A DNA stretch of 64,000 bases from Tetradesmus obliquus (taxonomy: Eukaryota; Chlorophyta; Chlorophyceae; Sphaeropleales; Scenedesmaceae), in assembly GCA_030272155.1 (NCBI GenBank), contig CP126199.1, forward strand, positions 5,630,501-5,694,500, written 5' to 3'. Made by a program: the position numbers and the translations under genes. The notes below the pieces were generated by a model. It was given only the letters and a program-made list of their open reading frames with translations. It did not search any database and was not told the DNA's origin. Below, in pieces: positions 45,518 through 58,782 of the stretch. Each line of letters begins with the position of its first letter. The stretch's first letter is position 1.

Positions 45518-47594
45518 TAATGTTCTCTGTTAATGATAAGAAGCGGCAACATTTGTGGCTGCTGGTGCCGTGGTAGGGTGGGGTGGGGGGATGAAGTAAT
45601 GGTGCGTCAGGTAACAGTTCGGTAGTTGCTTGTGGTGGACTTTGTGAGGCTGCGGGTGGCTTGTTGCTTGCGTGAGAGTGCGGTACGGGTTTAACTCAGT
45701 GTAGTTTAGGATGAGGTACAGTGATGAGGTAGCAAAAATGGTGTGCTAATTTGTGTGCAGCGAGTGTGCTGGTCACCTGGCCTAGGTGTTGCCGCCACAG
45801 CATATATGGTGCGTGTGAATGGGCCATAACATACATGGTTTTTCCTACATTGGCCGCTGAGAGTGTGCGGTATGTTGATGATACGGCGGGTTGATAGATT
45901 TTGCTTCACCACCGCTTCACCACCATTGTGACAATGCTGCAGTGGTGCACGTTGCTGTGTGGCAAAGGCTGCCTTTGTGTCGACAACGCTGAGTGAGACA
46001 GAGGTCTTTGTGATGCGGCGTGTTGGCTTATGCAACGTTATTGCAGCAGGACGGGGTGAGGCGGGTGTGGTTTATGTGGTGGTGGGTTGAGTCCGCGTAC
46101 CACATCGCTGGCACCCAAATGTTGTGGTGAGTCAGCCGCCTGTAATGTCATGTTCATCTTCATTTACTGTTGTGTAAATTACTGTTGTGCAATATCACTC
46201 CCCACAGAAGAACAGGGTCAGTGCCAACGATGTGTTGCATATACTCATGCATGCTACTGTGCTGGTGATAATATGATGTGGTTTCTCGTGTGTGCAACTG
46301 GGCAGCAGGCAGTGGCGGCCACGTTGCTGCTGCTGTCAGTGTAAGAGGGATGGATCTGAGGCGATCCCTGCAATCTGTAATGCAGGCTGCCAGCCTGTGA
46401 GGTTGTTGCCGGGGCCCATGATGACAGAAGAATGGTAATGTGACATGGGTCGATTTGTTATGTAGCGTTTGCATGGGCACAAAGCAAGAAAGCTGAAGTG
46501 AGACGCACGCAGTTTGCGGGCAGAATAAGCACGCAAGTGTGGACGAAACAGAATATTCCTGGTAGTCCAGAACGGCGACATCCTGCCGCCATAGCCCCCA
46601 CGTAGAATCACAAGCAGCTGATATTCAAGCACTGAAGTCCCAGGCTCATGGCAACTGTGCAACTGTTGCGTGACAGCTCAGTACCGAACTGCTGCAGAAT
46701 CACAAGCAGCTGCTCCTCAAAAGAATACCCATTTTCATTTTTGTCCGTCAAGCACCCTTAAAGTTAAGCACCCTTTAAAAAATCTTCTGTCTGCTGGTGC
46801 CGGTAACACACTGTTTAAAACCCACCACAACTCACGACAAGCACGACAGTCTGATGGTAACACGCTGTGCACCTGCTGGCTGCACACATCAACCGCGGCC
46901 CTACACAGAGTCTGGGTACCCCAGCCACGTGCTTGTACAACACGTGCCTGCTACTCTGCCATGCCAGATTGCCACAGGTAGCTCCGTAAGCACGAAGGAG
47001 GCATTCCGGCCTCGATACATGTCACATGGCCTGAAGGCAAACCCGGCAAATGCCGCATTACATGCGGCAGGCACTGCAACTTGCAAGCAGGTCCTGATGG
47101 TCCAGTGCTTGCATGGAGTTGTAGCTTACAGTCGCTCACTCAATTGACGAGTGATTGGAGAAGAAGAAAATGCGTATGGTTCTGCAAGGACGCAGGATGT
47201 GTGGGCAGACTGCACTGCATGCAGGTCCTGAGGTCTACTAACCTGCATGTTCCGTTAAGTGCCGTAGTCGGGCCTCGGCAGCCTCCAGACACTCAATAAT
47301 ACCTCATGAAAGAAATGTAAATCTCCTTGTTTGGCATTTGTCCAGCGTATGAGCAAGATCTGAAATGCCAACGGATGTGTCAGTCAGGGTCCTACGATAT
47401 TGCACCTCTTGTTCCTCCACCTTCGTTTGTGTGCTTGCGTCCCATTGTGAGGCGTTTATTGTTTGTGATTTGTCAAATAGTTGTAGCTGCTACTTTAGAG
47501 GCGACACCAGCGAAGCACGCATGAACTGGCCAGCCCGGGGCAACAACCCGCCACGTTTATTGCACGACATCAGGATAACTTAGCTCAGTTCAAC
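45518..47594. other. VIPP1 3' flank and upstream region of RR-TZF gene
   Basis: The TG-rich part (45518-46150) is the likely VIPP1 3' UTR, with TGTAA at 46141. From 46.4 to 47.6 kb composition is mixed and no exon was recognised; the promoter of the RR-TZF gene should lie there. Confidence 0.4.
46141..46145 (+). terminator. Possible VIPP1 poly(A) signal TGTAA
   Basis: First TGTAA that I find downstream of the VIPP1 stop, about 620 bases into the TG-rich flank. It matches the chlorophyte polyadenylation signal. Distance is long but in the range for algae. Confidence 0.3.
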
Positions 47595-50083
47595 ATGTGC
47601 AACATAAAGATGCCGCAAAGCCCGCTGCGTGTCAGCCCTGCGGTGTTTCCCTCGTCCCCAGTCATGCTGGCTGAGCGGGCACATACAGCGGGATTGGAGG
47701 ACGCACAGAAGATCACCGAAAGCGATGATTTCTTCATGTGAGGTTTCTAGGCTGCTAGAGATGTCGTCAGCGACTGTCGGAACCAAGACATCTCAGCTAC
47801 TCACCAATGCTGGCTATAATGCGTAATTCTTGTAGGTTTACTTTCAAAATTTCGCCTTGTGTCAAGGTGAGCTGCTTGTTCAGGCACGAAAGGCAGCCTG
47901 CATCCAAATGGCGACCCGGGTTATGCGGAGGCTGTATGCGCGTGTAGTCGCTGTGAATAGCGATAGTCAAACCTTTATACTCGCAGCAATATATGTCTTT
48001 GCGAAATTGCCAGTCTCATGTGCTCAGGCCGATGTAATCCCTGTAGCCAAGGTAGGTGGGCTGACGCCGAGGCTGACCGCCCAGAGCGTTGATGCACAAG
48101 CGGCGGCCTAGTCTCTCGGTCCGCCCCAAAGGGATCCCGAAGTATGGCATTTCGAATACAACCGTCACCTGCTTTGTCTAATGAAAGGCATCATGCCCGG
48201 CAGCATCGACAGTGCCAGCAGCAGGGGGCTGTGTTGACCAGCCTGTACTAGAAGTTGCTGGTGATGACGCTAGCTGCTGCCACCATTGCAATTGCAGAGA
48301 ACCCTGCACGAGTGGAACAGCTGCGGCTACGCCCATGCTGGAGAGAAAGCAGCGAGGCGCGACCCACGGCTGTTTGCATACAACAGCGTGGCCTGTCCGG
48401 AGATGCTGCAGGTGCGGCCTGTGCAGCTGCCGCAAGTGCTCCTGCTCCACAGCATGACAGCAAACCACGTCGGCCTTTGTTTTGTCTGTTACCTTGACAA
48501 CCTGTGACTGGGATAACCATGGCAGTACACAAAGCGTGCTGGCAGCAATGTTGAGTGCCTGACCTGTGCTGCTGCCCGTGTGCTGTGCTTGCTGCCTGTG
48601 CAGTCCGGCAAATGCCCACGGGGTGACACCTGCGACATGGCACACTCTGTGTTTGGTGAGTGGTGCCGCACTGCCTAGCCTGGTGCCAGCAGACGCCAGA
48701 ATGAGCATAAATTGCTTGCAGCAGCTGCTGCTGCCTCTGCCAGAATGTATGCAGCTGCCAGAACGTGCATAGACTGCTCATCGCCGTCACTTTGTGTCAG
48801 TTCCGGCACTCCCATGTACCAGCAAACGACCTCCCTGATTGTTATCATGCGCTGCTGCTGCCGCACCGCCTGCTGTCACACCCACCACCACCGCCGCAGA
48901 GTACTGGCTGCACCCGCAGCGCTACCGCACCACGCTGTGCCGTGATGGCGCGGCATGCAGCCGCAGCGTGTGCTTCTTTGCACACAGCCAGGCGCAGCTG
49001 CGCCCGCTGACTGCCCCCGCTGATGCAGCAGCAGCCGACCCGCTGTCCTGCAAGGGCAAGTTTAGTCTGTCCGGCCTGCCAGCAGCAGCACAGCGCCGCC
49101 GCTCGCAGGACGTCAGCAGGGCTGGTGCTGCTCGCCAAAGCCCCCAGGCCCGGGGCCCAACGCCCCAGGGCTCAGGCATTACGCAGCAGCAGCAGCAGCA
49201 GCAGCAGCGTATGGTGCTGCTGGGCTCTGGAAACAACAACATCAACAACGGCGGCGGCAGCAGCAGCAGCAGCCTGGACTCGATGAGCCCGCCCCTGGGG
49301 CACGCCAGCCTTGCCAGCTACAACAGCATGGGCAGCAGCAGCTGCGTGAGCCCTGTCATGCCGCTGCAGGTGCTGCTGCCAGGCAGCAGCAGCCTGGCAG
49401 CAGCAGCAGCGCCAGCCGGCCAGCCAGGCATGGGCCGCCTGAACGACCTGATTGCTGCCTTCCAGGCGCAAGCCATCAGCAGCCACCAGCAGGCACTGGC
49501 TAAGGCAGCAGCAGCAGCAGACGACGTCAACATCCACCTGCAGGCGCTGTGGGCAAGCCTCGGCATGCCGGGCGATGGCGGCTGCCTGCCTGTCAGTAAT
49601 GACAGTGGCTGCGGCCAGTTCGCAAGTGCAGCCTGCTCATCGCCAGTAGGCCAGTTCATGGGTGTTGCAGCAGGTGCTGGCCCGCTGCCGGGCAGTCCTC
49701 AGATGTGCCTCACCAGCGCACTCAGCCTGCCCCAGAGCTACACTGCTGCCTACAGCCCTAGCGCCTGCCTGGGCCTGCAGCTGCAGCAACAGCAGCAGCA
49801 GCAGCAGCAGCAGATGCTGATGAGCTGCGGCAGCCTGGGCACCGCCTCCAGCCTCGGCAGCTGCATGAACCACGGCTGCATGAACAGCGGCGAGTCGCTG
49901 CTGCTGCCCCCCGGCAGCCTGCAGCAGCCGGTGCTGATGGCTGCGCTGTCTGCTGACGCAGCGTTCATGAACATGGCTGGCGTGCCGGCAAATGCAGCGG
50001 CGGCTGCGCAGCAGCAAGTCAGCCCGCGCGTGCCTGGCGGCTACATGCAGTTTGCAGGACAGCCTGCAGGTCTGGCGTGGTGA
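47595..50083 (+). CDS. Plant-type RR-tandem CCCH zinc-finger protein (RR-TZF), 507 aa
   Basis: Five plus-strand exons: 47595-47737, 47836-47866, 48298-48411, 48604-48655, 48900-50083. All junction phases agree. The family binds AU-rich mRNA and controls RNA turnover and translation in cytoplasmic granules. The Arg-rich region is [15 protein letters not shown] then [14 protein letters not shown] and RRDPR (about 42-82). Finger 1 is C91-x8-C100-x5-C106-x3-H110. Finger 2 is C127-x5-C133-x4-C138-x3-H142, inside [11 protein letters not shown] and VCFFAH. The gap between fingers is exactly 16 residues, the plant TZF consensus. The long last exon is Gln/Ser/Ala-rich. Plant relatives often have no introns; here both fingers and the RR region are split. 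Start could also be the in-frame ATG at 47610. Confidence 0.92.
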
Positions 50084-52042
50084 AGGAAGAAGAGCTTATG
50101 TGGCGGCTGGTGGGCGATCAGATAATGTCAGATCTTCTCGTGAGGGTGGCACGTGCTGTCCTGACTCAGATTCTGGATGGGTGGGTGGGTGGGTGGCGAA
50201 GATGCCGGTGCGGTGGAAGGTGGTGCAATGAATGCGCAGGAAGCTGGGTGGTACGCTTGGCGTCTGGTTGTTAGGTTTCCAGAAGAGATTGCGGCGTGGC
50301 GGATTTGAGCAGTGCTGTTTGCAGCGTAAGGAACGGAGCGACGCATCATTGCTGCATGTTTCCAGTGTTTTTTGCACAGGCAGTTGCCACAGGAATTGCA
50401 GGGAGGGCGCTTGCGCCCCAGAACCCCTGCTGAGGCGATTGCTTTGTGCTTGGCCGTGTCGCGCCATGCTGCATACTTGTTTGAACAGGCCGCGCTGCAA
50501 GACTCGTGCTGCATGTCACTGCATGCTAATCACTGCTTGAACGCATGTCACGAACCCTTTCACACACTTGAAAAGGGCGGGGCTAGCAACCACAGGTTGG
50601 ATGCATGGGCATGGCTACTGAGCGGCTCAGTTAAATCGAAGCTCGTTTGATGCGATGAGGAGGAGTTGTGCATGTACATATGCATACATGCATACACGAG
50701 TGGCCGTCTGTCACACTGATTGAGACTCAGGATGCGCAGGAATTGGTGGATCTGAGGGCTGTTCACAGTCGCGTGACGCACAGTCGACTAGCGCATGTGT
50801 GCTGAACGCCGCAGAACACGTGCACGTCTGTGACGTATAAGATCGATGCAGGACACCAGGCAAACAACTTGTGGATGTGTTGGCACAGTTTCTTGCTGCC
50901 AGGGCTTCTCCGACGTCTGGGAGCAGCTCAGCTGGGTGCCCCAAGCATGCCTGTATGATGGTTCGCACCTTGTGCCGCCATCGTTTTGCTTGTGTCTTCT
51001 GGCAACGTGCCAGTGTTATGCTGGCAGAGGGTTTGATAGACATTCGGTCTGGGAGTTGGTCCTGCTGCGAGTTGCATGCAGAAGAGCAGCAGCAGGCATA
51101 TGCTCTTGCTTGCAAGCAACCTCGTGCCGCAGCTTGCATTGCGCGTGGTTGACGGCTGCTTTTGAGGCTCAGTGGACCTCTTGGCGGGACAGCGCTGCAT
51201 ACAGCTTTCATGGGTACGGAACAAGATGTCTCGTGAGGTTGCTGAACATGTGGAGGCTCTTGCTGCTTGCTGTGCCTTGCTTGTCACGTGGCGGTTGGTG
51301 GTGCTGTGCCTGCGACTGTGTGCTGTGGCTTCTTTCCATTTACCTGCACGAGCTGTTCTGGTGTTGCGCTGCAGCATTTCAAACACCATGGCTGGGTCTG
51401 TGGGTACACTTATGTACAGCGTGGTGAATGCTTCAGGAACTTGTTGTGTGTGGACCCGGTTGCTTTATCCTTTTCTGGTTTCAAACCCAGGGCAGCGGGA
51501 GAGTCTTGGGGTTGGGGAACGTTGGGGCTGGTTGGCTGCGCAAGGGTGCGCAGCTGTGGCACTTTGTTTGGCTGCGGGATGCAGCACAGATTCATCTGCT
51601 GAATGTGTGCTGGCTGCTAAATGTGCCAGATCTGCACCGCGGCGGAAGTGACGTCGCGCAGTGGCAGGCACTGGCAGCGTATGTGGCAATGCACTGTGCT
51701 GCATCACCGCTGTATGCCAACAAGGTTCCTGTTAAGCTGCTACACAAGGCACAGTTTGCTTTACATTTTGCATCTGATCTGGGGTGGGGTGGGTCTGGCC
51801 TGGGTAGCCAGCTTGTATAAGCGCACACTGAGGAGCTGGATGCTGTGCACATACATACTGCGGCTGCTGCTGCGTTGCACCCACAGTGCAGCGCATCATT
51901 CTGCCAGCGGCAAACACCTGTTTGGTGGCGATAACAGCGGCATGCATTTGGGAAATAAACTGTCATGAGCATGCTGCGCACACATACTTGCATCACAATA
52001 CATCACAAAGGTTTGCGCGTCCACGCCTTGAGAAGCGTCCAG

Positions 52043-52149
52043 ACCCCCTTGCCTGGCATCATTGCGCGGTGGGTTGGCGTTGCACTACTTGCATACATCA
52101 AAAACCCCTTGCCCGGGCAACATTGGGCGGTGGGTTGGCGCTGCACTAC
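52043..52149. repeat. Imperfect tandem repeat, about 61-bp period
   Basis: Two copies of CCCCTTGCC..GG(C/A)..CATTG(C/G)GCGGTGGGTTGGCG(T/C)TGCACTAC start at about 52043 and 52103. Divergence is about 10 percent by eye. Confidence 0.8.
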
Positions 52150-52790
52150 AGCTGTTGGATGAGCCCGCAGCTTGCATCGTGCTCACGTATAACAAACAGA
52201 GTGTGGAGCATCAGCCGGCATTGTGGTCTGCACTAGCACAGGGTGCCATGCCATTCCTTGGGAGGCTTGTTGCAGGAAGTGAAGTGTACTGCAGCAGGTG
52301 GCGCTGAGTGGCGTGTGGCAACGTCTGTGTGCTGCAGATGATAACTGTTGATGGCAGGCGAGCGCTGAGCGACGGTCGCTGTAGGAATTGTCACTGACAT
52401 GTAGGGTTGTGACGAATGGGCATACAACTGGGCTGTAGGTGGTGTGCTGTTGATTGTCAGTGGGTTGGCGTTCTGGTCGCGCGGTGTGGCATGAATTATG
52501 TTGAGTCAGTTGATTTGCGCGGTGCAGAAGCCGCGGCTGCTGGCTAGCGGGCAGTGTACTTGTATCAGTGCTGCGCTGCGCACACAAAAGGTATGTGCCG
52601 GCATGCTTCCCACAGCGAGCAAGCTTGAGCCGCTTGCAGCAATGAGTGTCTGGTTGAATAGCAGGCTGCATGGGCTGGTCGAGTGGCTGTGCCAATTGCA
52701 TCGGTGGAATAGCAGACTGATTCGGTTGATGGTGCAGCAGTAGTAGGAGCTGGCGGGTGGCATGTCTGTTGAATACAATTGCTGCGCCAG

Positions 52791-53306
52791 TCATAGCAGA
52801 CAGCACAACGCCGGTTTCGGCGCCGCTGATGAATTGCATCGCATGTGTCTGCCGCAGCGTGCAAGCCGCAGCTGTTGCGGGGCGGTGCGGGCGTCTGCGA
52901 AAGGCGTTGACATACAACAACAAATGTAGGATACATGGGGTTTTAGGGTTGTGGGTTGTGGGCTTCTTTGCCGTACTTGCAGGCAGTGTGCGCTGTAGCG
53001 CCCCCCTGACGAGTCATCTTGTTTCCTGCTTGTGTTCTTGCTTTTGGTACCTCCTTGATAGTTCATGAACGCATGCTTGGGCGTGGTGTGCCTGGCGTCC
53101 TCGTGCAGCAGCAAAGGGTTTGGGGTTGGGTGCGCTGATGCGGGGAGCTTGCGTGGCTGCTGCTGCGCGCCTGCTGGCATGAGCGGGCCCTTAAACTGAG
53201 GGCTGCGCCCAGGTGGCGATGCACATGGCACCGAGGTATCCCTCTTGAGTTTTGCCACCACCACCCGGGGCGCTCTGGCATATGACTGCCAGTTGAGCAG
53301 CTGCAT
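52791..53306 (-). other. Candidate exon or small gene, unrecognised
   Basis: A minus-strand frame of 171 residues from an ATG at 53306. Its first about 110 residues are mixed in composition, with Lys/Arg/Pro patches (RVVVAKLKRD, then PKHAFMNYQGG), unlike the triplet shadows around it. It has no domain that I recognise. A CAG precedes nearby splice-like sites, so it could be an exon of a larger gene. Evidence is weak. Confidence 0.22.
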
Positions 53307-55080
53307 TTGAGAGATACGGTGCTGCAGTTGCTGATGTGTGCTGCAATCAGCCGGGCCACTGGACGTGGCTCAGTATCGCCAAAAGTTTTTGCGGGCAGCG
53401 GCTGAAACGGCTGGGCTGCGGGCAAAGACCAACCGGGGCTGGCTCATGAGCGTGTTTGGAACACTGTTGCAGAGTGCGACCAAAGGTGTGCTGTTGAGTT
53501 CGGCGTTGAGGCGGCTGTTGGTGGTTGTTTCAGGTGCGAGGGTGTGTTGATTATGGCAGCATGATCTTGCAGCACGACAGTTTTCAAAGCACATGCTGCC
53601 CCTAGTCGTCCTTTGGAGCTGTTCGCTGCTGGTGTTGCTTGTGTCACAACTTCTTGGGAGATCTTGGGAAATGTGTGGTGTGTTGTTTTAGGTGGCGGTG
53701 TGGCAGCTGTGTGTCTCCGTGCATGGTCTTGTGGTGCCTACTATCACTACTACTATTACCTTCTACTATCACTACTGTTCCTGCTGTTACTACATACAAA
53801 CACTTGCCGCAGGCTGTCGACGGCTCTGCAAGGCTCCTCTCACTGCACTTCACACATCTGTCGTTGCGCGTCGACTGGTGACGCACAGGGTGTACACTGA
53901 TGGGGGCTACCTTGAGAGACCCCCATCATAACCCATTGCGCCTTTTCTCTGTGACGCACCCTTTTGGCTGCCGCCTGTGTGGAAACCACGCAGCGCAGCC
54001 TGGTTGTTGCACTTGTCTTGCTGATCCGCTGGTGTCGCCACATGGATGTATGCATACACATGGTGGGCGCGTCAGCATGCAGGCTGCTGCAATTTTCACC
54101 GCAGCATGTCAGCAGGATTGTGCCTTGCAGCTGAACTTTGCCCCCAGAACCCAGTGCCTGCTGCTGTAGAGGGAGATCCACGAGCCTTTCGTCAGCCTTG
54201 CTGGTTTCCGTGCCATTTCTTTGTGAGACTTGCGGTGCAGTAGGTGCTTGGCATGCTGCCTTTTCTGGATCGACTCTTGGCTCAGCTTGAGTGCTGAGCT
54301 GGGCTGCAGAAGGATTTGCATGCTGCGGGGCCTTCTGCTATGCATGGTGTTTCAGCAGAGCAGACGGCTGCTAGCTGAGGCTGCTGCTCAGGTTGCAGCG
54401 CTGTGTCAGCCTGCACTTGATGTGCCCAGGTGTGCCTCCGTCCTTGGCTGGTACTTGTTGTGCATGCATGATGCGTTGCCTGCATACAACTAGGGGTGAT
54501 GGCCGCGAATACAATTCATACTTTTTGTTGCCCTTTTTACCTGAGTCCTGCACTAGGAACATACGTGGCTGCATGCCCGATTGCTGAGCCCTGCTGTGCT
54601 AGCAGCAGACGATTGGTGCTACCAAGCAGCTGCGCTGCAACACACTACAGATGCGTGTGCCTGTTGTTGCCGCCTGCACGGCTGATTTGAATGTCGCTGC
54701 ACACTTGAAGCGTCTGCAATACTTGTGCATCGAGTATGCTGGTCGGCTGGCATGAACGGGCCTTTGAGAGGCTGTTGCAAGGCACTGCTTGATGGTCGGC
54801 TTGTTGTGCTTTGTTTCCTTCATTGCAAGTTGCACCTGGTACCCTTGGCCCGTAGCAGCACTGTAGTAAAAGCTGCATGCTTGTTGTTGACAGAGACTTT
54901 GTGTTGTGTTTCCTGTCCTGCAAGACTATTTCCATAGCGTGTGTGTCAGCAGTTGCAGGCTCAATCTCAGTGGAGCGCCTCTGGCTTGATGGTACTATGA
55001 TGTCGAACAGTGGATCGCCTGTTGTTGCCTGTTGTTGGCGGCGATGAAGTTGCCTCTAATAGCAGCTGCATGTGGTTCTG

Positions 55081-55150
55081 ATGTTCTTTTGAAAGAATAC
55101 ACAGCTTCGCGCGTGATGCTCTTTTGAAAGAATACACAGCTTCGCGCGTG
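55081..55150. repeat. 35-bp perfect tandem duplication
   Basis: CTTTTGAAAGAATACACAGC followed by TTCGCGCGTG occurs at 55086-55115 and again at 55121-55150, separated by GATGCT-like spacer. The match is exact over 30 bases, so the event is recent. Confidence 0.92.
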
Positions 55151-55857
55151 TTGACAGTGTTCATAACAACAGCTTGGCGGCCCGGCTTCCTTGCTTGTGC
55201 TGTTGGCGTCGGCAGGGCAGCGCTGCTAGCACCGACTTGCCGCAGCAATGCCAACTGCCCTCGGCCCGCACGCATGCAGAAGCCGCCTGCGCCGCTCAGC
55301 TGCAACGCATGTTGACGATTGCGCCTGCGTAGCGCATGCTCGTTGCTTCTGTACGTGTGTAACTTGTTGTTGGTGAACACTGCCCTGGATACCTGAAGAC
55401 GCATGACTGTCCATCTTTAAATGAGTGGCACTGCCGCTGCTGACAGCCAGACCAAGCTGCATGCTGCAACCGCAGCGCGGCCAGCTCTTGCCCGCCAACC
55501 TGCTTGCTGGTTCCAGCGCAATGCCGCAGTGCTGCCTGATAGCAAGCCGTGATCTGGATCGTTGTCCCTGTTGCAATTGCAATAGCTCAAATCTGCCCAT
55601 CTTATCTTCTTCCTTCTACTCCGAGCCTCAGAGTCTGTAACTAAGTTTGAAACAGTAAATGTAATGTAATGTAATGTACTACAGTAGGTCGACAATGCAG
55701 AGTTGTATGTTACAAAGTGTACATAACTGCTCTAGTCAAGAGCACCCTCAAAACTTGCCAGCACGCTGCAGGGGTGACGTCATCAGGCTGATGACGGGAC
55801 ACCGCATGACCAAGCATGATGCTGCACAACACTACACCATAACATATGAATTCGTTT

Positions 55858-55862
55858 TTACA
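55858..55862 (-). terminator. Possible H4 poly(A) signal TGTAA
   Basis: TTACA on the plus strand reads TGTAA on the minus strand about 515 bases after the H4 stop. It would fit a polyadenylated histone transcript. The motif is short and may be chance. Confidence 0.25.
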
Positions 55863-56270
55863 TATACAAAACACAACAACAAATCACGCCACTGCACTGG
55901 CACTGGCTGCGTATCAGCCGCCGCCACCACTGTAGCCAGCAAAACGACAACAGACAATGCAGCAGCTACCGCTGCTGCGACCGCTGCCAGCAGCCATCTG
56001 TTCTGCTGCACTGCAGCCCGTAGAGACGTGCCCCAGTGGCCAGAACCTGCATGTGCACGGCCACACACAGATGCGCAGCTCAGAAAGTGCGGCATTGACA
56101 CACTCTATGTGTGCATTGTAGCCTTCAAACACTCACACCAACACGCAAGCCACATGCAGCACGACCTGCTTGTGCTTGACGGGGCTGCATCAAGGGTGCA
56201 TGCCATGTGCTGAGACAGGCAAGCGCCTCTCTGTTGACACCAGCACAGCATTGGAAGCAATACAGCCACT

Positions 56271-56295
56271 GCCGAGCACTGAAGTGATGCTCGGC
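56271..56295 (-). terminator. Hairpin 85-110 bases after the H4 stop
   Basis: GCCGAGCA (56271-56278) and TGCTCGGC (56288-56295) are perfect complements with a 9-base loop, giving a strong 8-bp stem in the H4 3' region. Replication-dependent histone mRNAs end in a conserved stem-loop at a similar distance. This one does not fit the usual 6-bp stem and 4-base loop, so a role in 3' processing is only a possibility. Confidence 0.35.
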
Positions 56296-56378
56296 TGCAC
56301 TGCAGTATGGCACAGTAGCACCACGCCAGCAGCTGCCTCACCTCTGTGAGCCCAGCTGGGCAGCAGTCAGTGCCGCGC

Positions 56379-57492
<1,114 letters not shown>

Positions 57493-57890
57493 TTAAAGCA
57501 GGTCTCGCAAGAACACGCTAGGCAAGGAGCACTGGTGCACGCAACCGCTTCGTCGGGTACGTCTGTGGTGTTATTCAAAGCTTGAACACATCCAAAATCA
57601 AGCGCTCACCGCATCTGTCGGCACTATTAACTGCTGCATGGTGGCACACTGCGACAAAGACCCACATGACTGACAGAAGAGGGACCCTGCCACAACCTCG
57701 GCAATGGCCCTGCAAGCACAGCGATTTGCACTTGACAAAAACTGTTATGCACAAAATTTGACAATCAACCACAGATGTGTGTCCCAGAAGTTTGACCACC
57801 AGCAGCAGCAGCACCACCAATTGCACAAGCTGGTTCATGCATTAGCGATGCAGTTGGCCGCTGCAATAATCAGAGAGGCTTTCGCGTTCT
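57493..57890. promoter_or_regulatory. Head-to-head promoter region, H4 and mTERF gene
   Basis: Only 398 bases separate the two divergent ATGs. It should contain both transcription starts and 5' UTRs, so shared control is plausible. No TATA box or histone-type octamer was identified with confidence. Confidence 0.5.
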
Positions 57891-58733
57891 ATGGGGTCAT
57901 GTGTAGCATGTGCTGCTGCTGGCACAAGGCAGTGTAGGGTTGTAGTGGATGGGGCTGCTTGCAGGACATCCGTAGCAGCAAGCAGAATTTCTGCGCAACT
58001 GAGGCATTGCACTCCGCAGAACCATGCAAGCTTGCATATCAGATGCTATGCTATCAGTCAACGCGGTCCTGCTGGCGAGTGTGTGGCGCAGCCATTAGAG
58101 TGGCAGCAGCCCGGATGCTCTGCAGCCACTGAACACAGTGAGCAGCAGCTATGGCTGCCTCAACAGCACCAAAGCTTACTGCAGCAGCTGCAGGAGCCAG
58201 CCTACCAGCTGCAGCACGCCCTGGGTGTACAACAGCAGCCAGCAGTGGAGTATCAGTATGTAACAAGCCTAGGCGGAGGCATGCATGCCCGGCAGCTGGT
58301 GGTGGCAGCAGCTGCTGCAGGAGTGAAAGCTCAGGAGGGGGCAGACGGGCAAGGTGCAGCAGGCAGCAGTAGCTACGGCGGCAGTGGCAAACCTAGCGGT
58401 CCCACCAGCAAAGAAGGCAGCAGCAGTGGGGGCAGCAGCAGCAGCTTGAGCACAGTCATGCGTGAGCGCATGCGGCAGCGGCTGGCGAGCAGGCTCACCA
58501 AATCTTCAAGCCCCGAGCAGGCCGGGCCAGAGGCAGACGCAGCAGCAGCACCTGCCTCAGATGCACTGGCAGCGTCCATAGCAGAAGCAGCAGCAGCCGT
58601 CATCAGTCGGGGCGGCCAGAACCCTACTGCTGCTCGGAGCAATGACAGCAGCATTGGAGACATCCTGCAGCAGCTGCAGCAGAAGCTGGGGCCACAATTC
58701 AGCAAGCCCGGCAGCGCAGCTCAGCCTCTTGGC

Positions 58734-58782
<49 letters not shown>

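Larger units (their letters stand above)
50084..56378. other. 6.3-kb gene-poor stretch
   Basis: It lies between the RR-TZF stop and the H4 3' end. The plus strand is TG-rich (TGTTG, GTGTGC) until about 55.3 kb. Frames are many but short on signatures. A minus-strand frame at 52791-53306 is the most protein-like. It holds two short tandem duplications (52043-52149 and 55081-55150). The two 3' UTRs must reach into it. No RNA gene was recognised. Confidence 0.4.
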
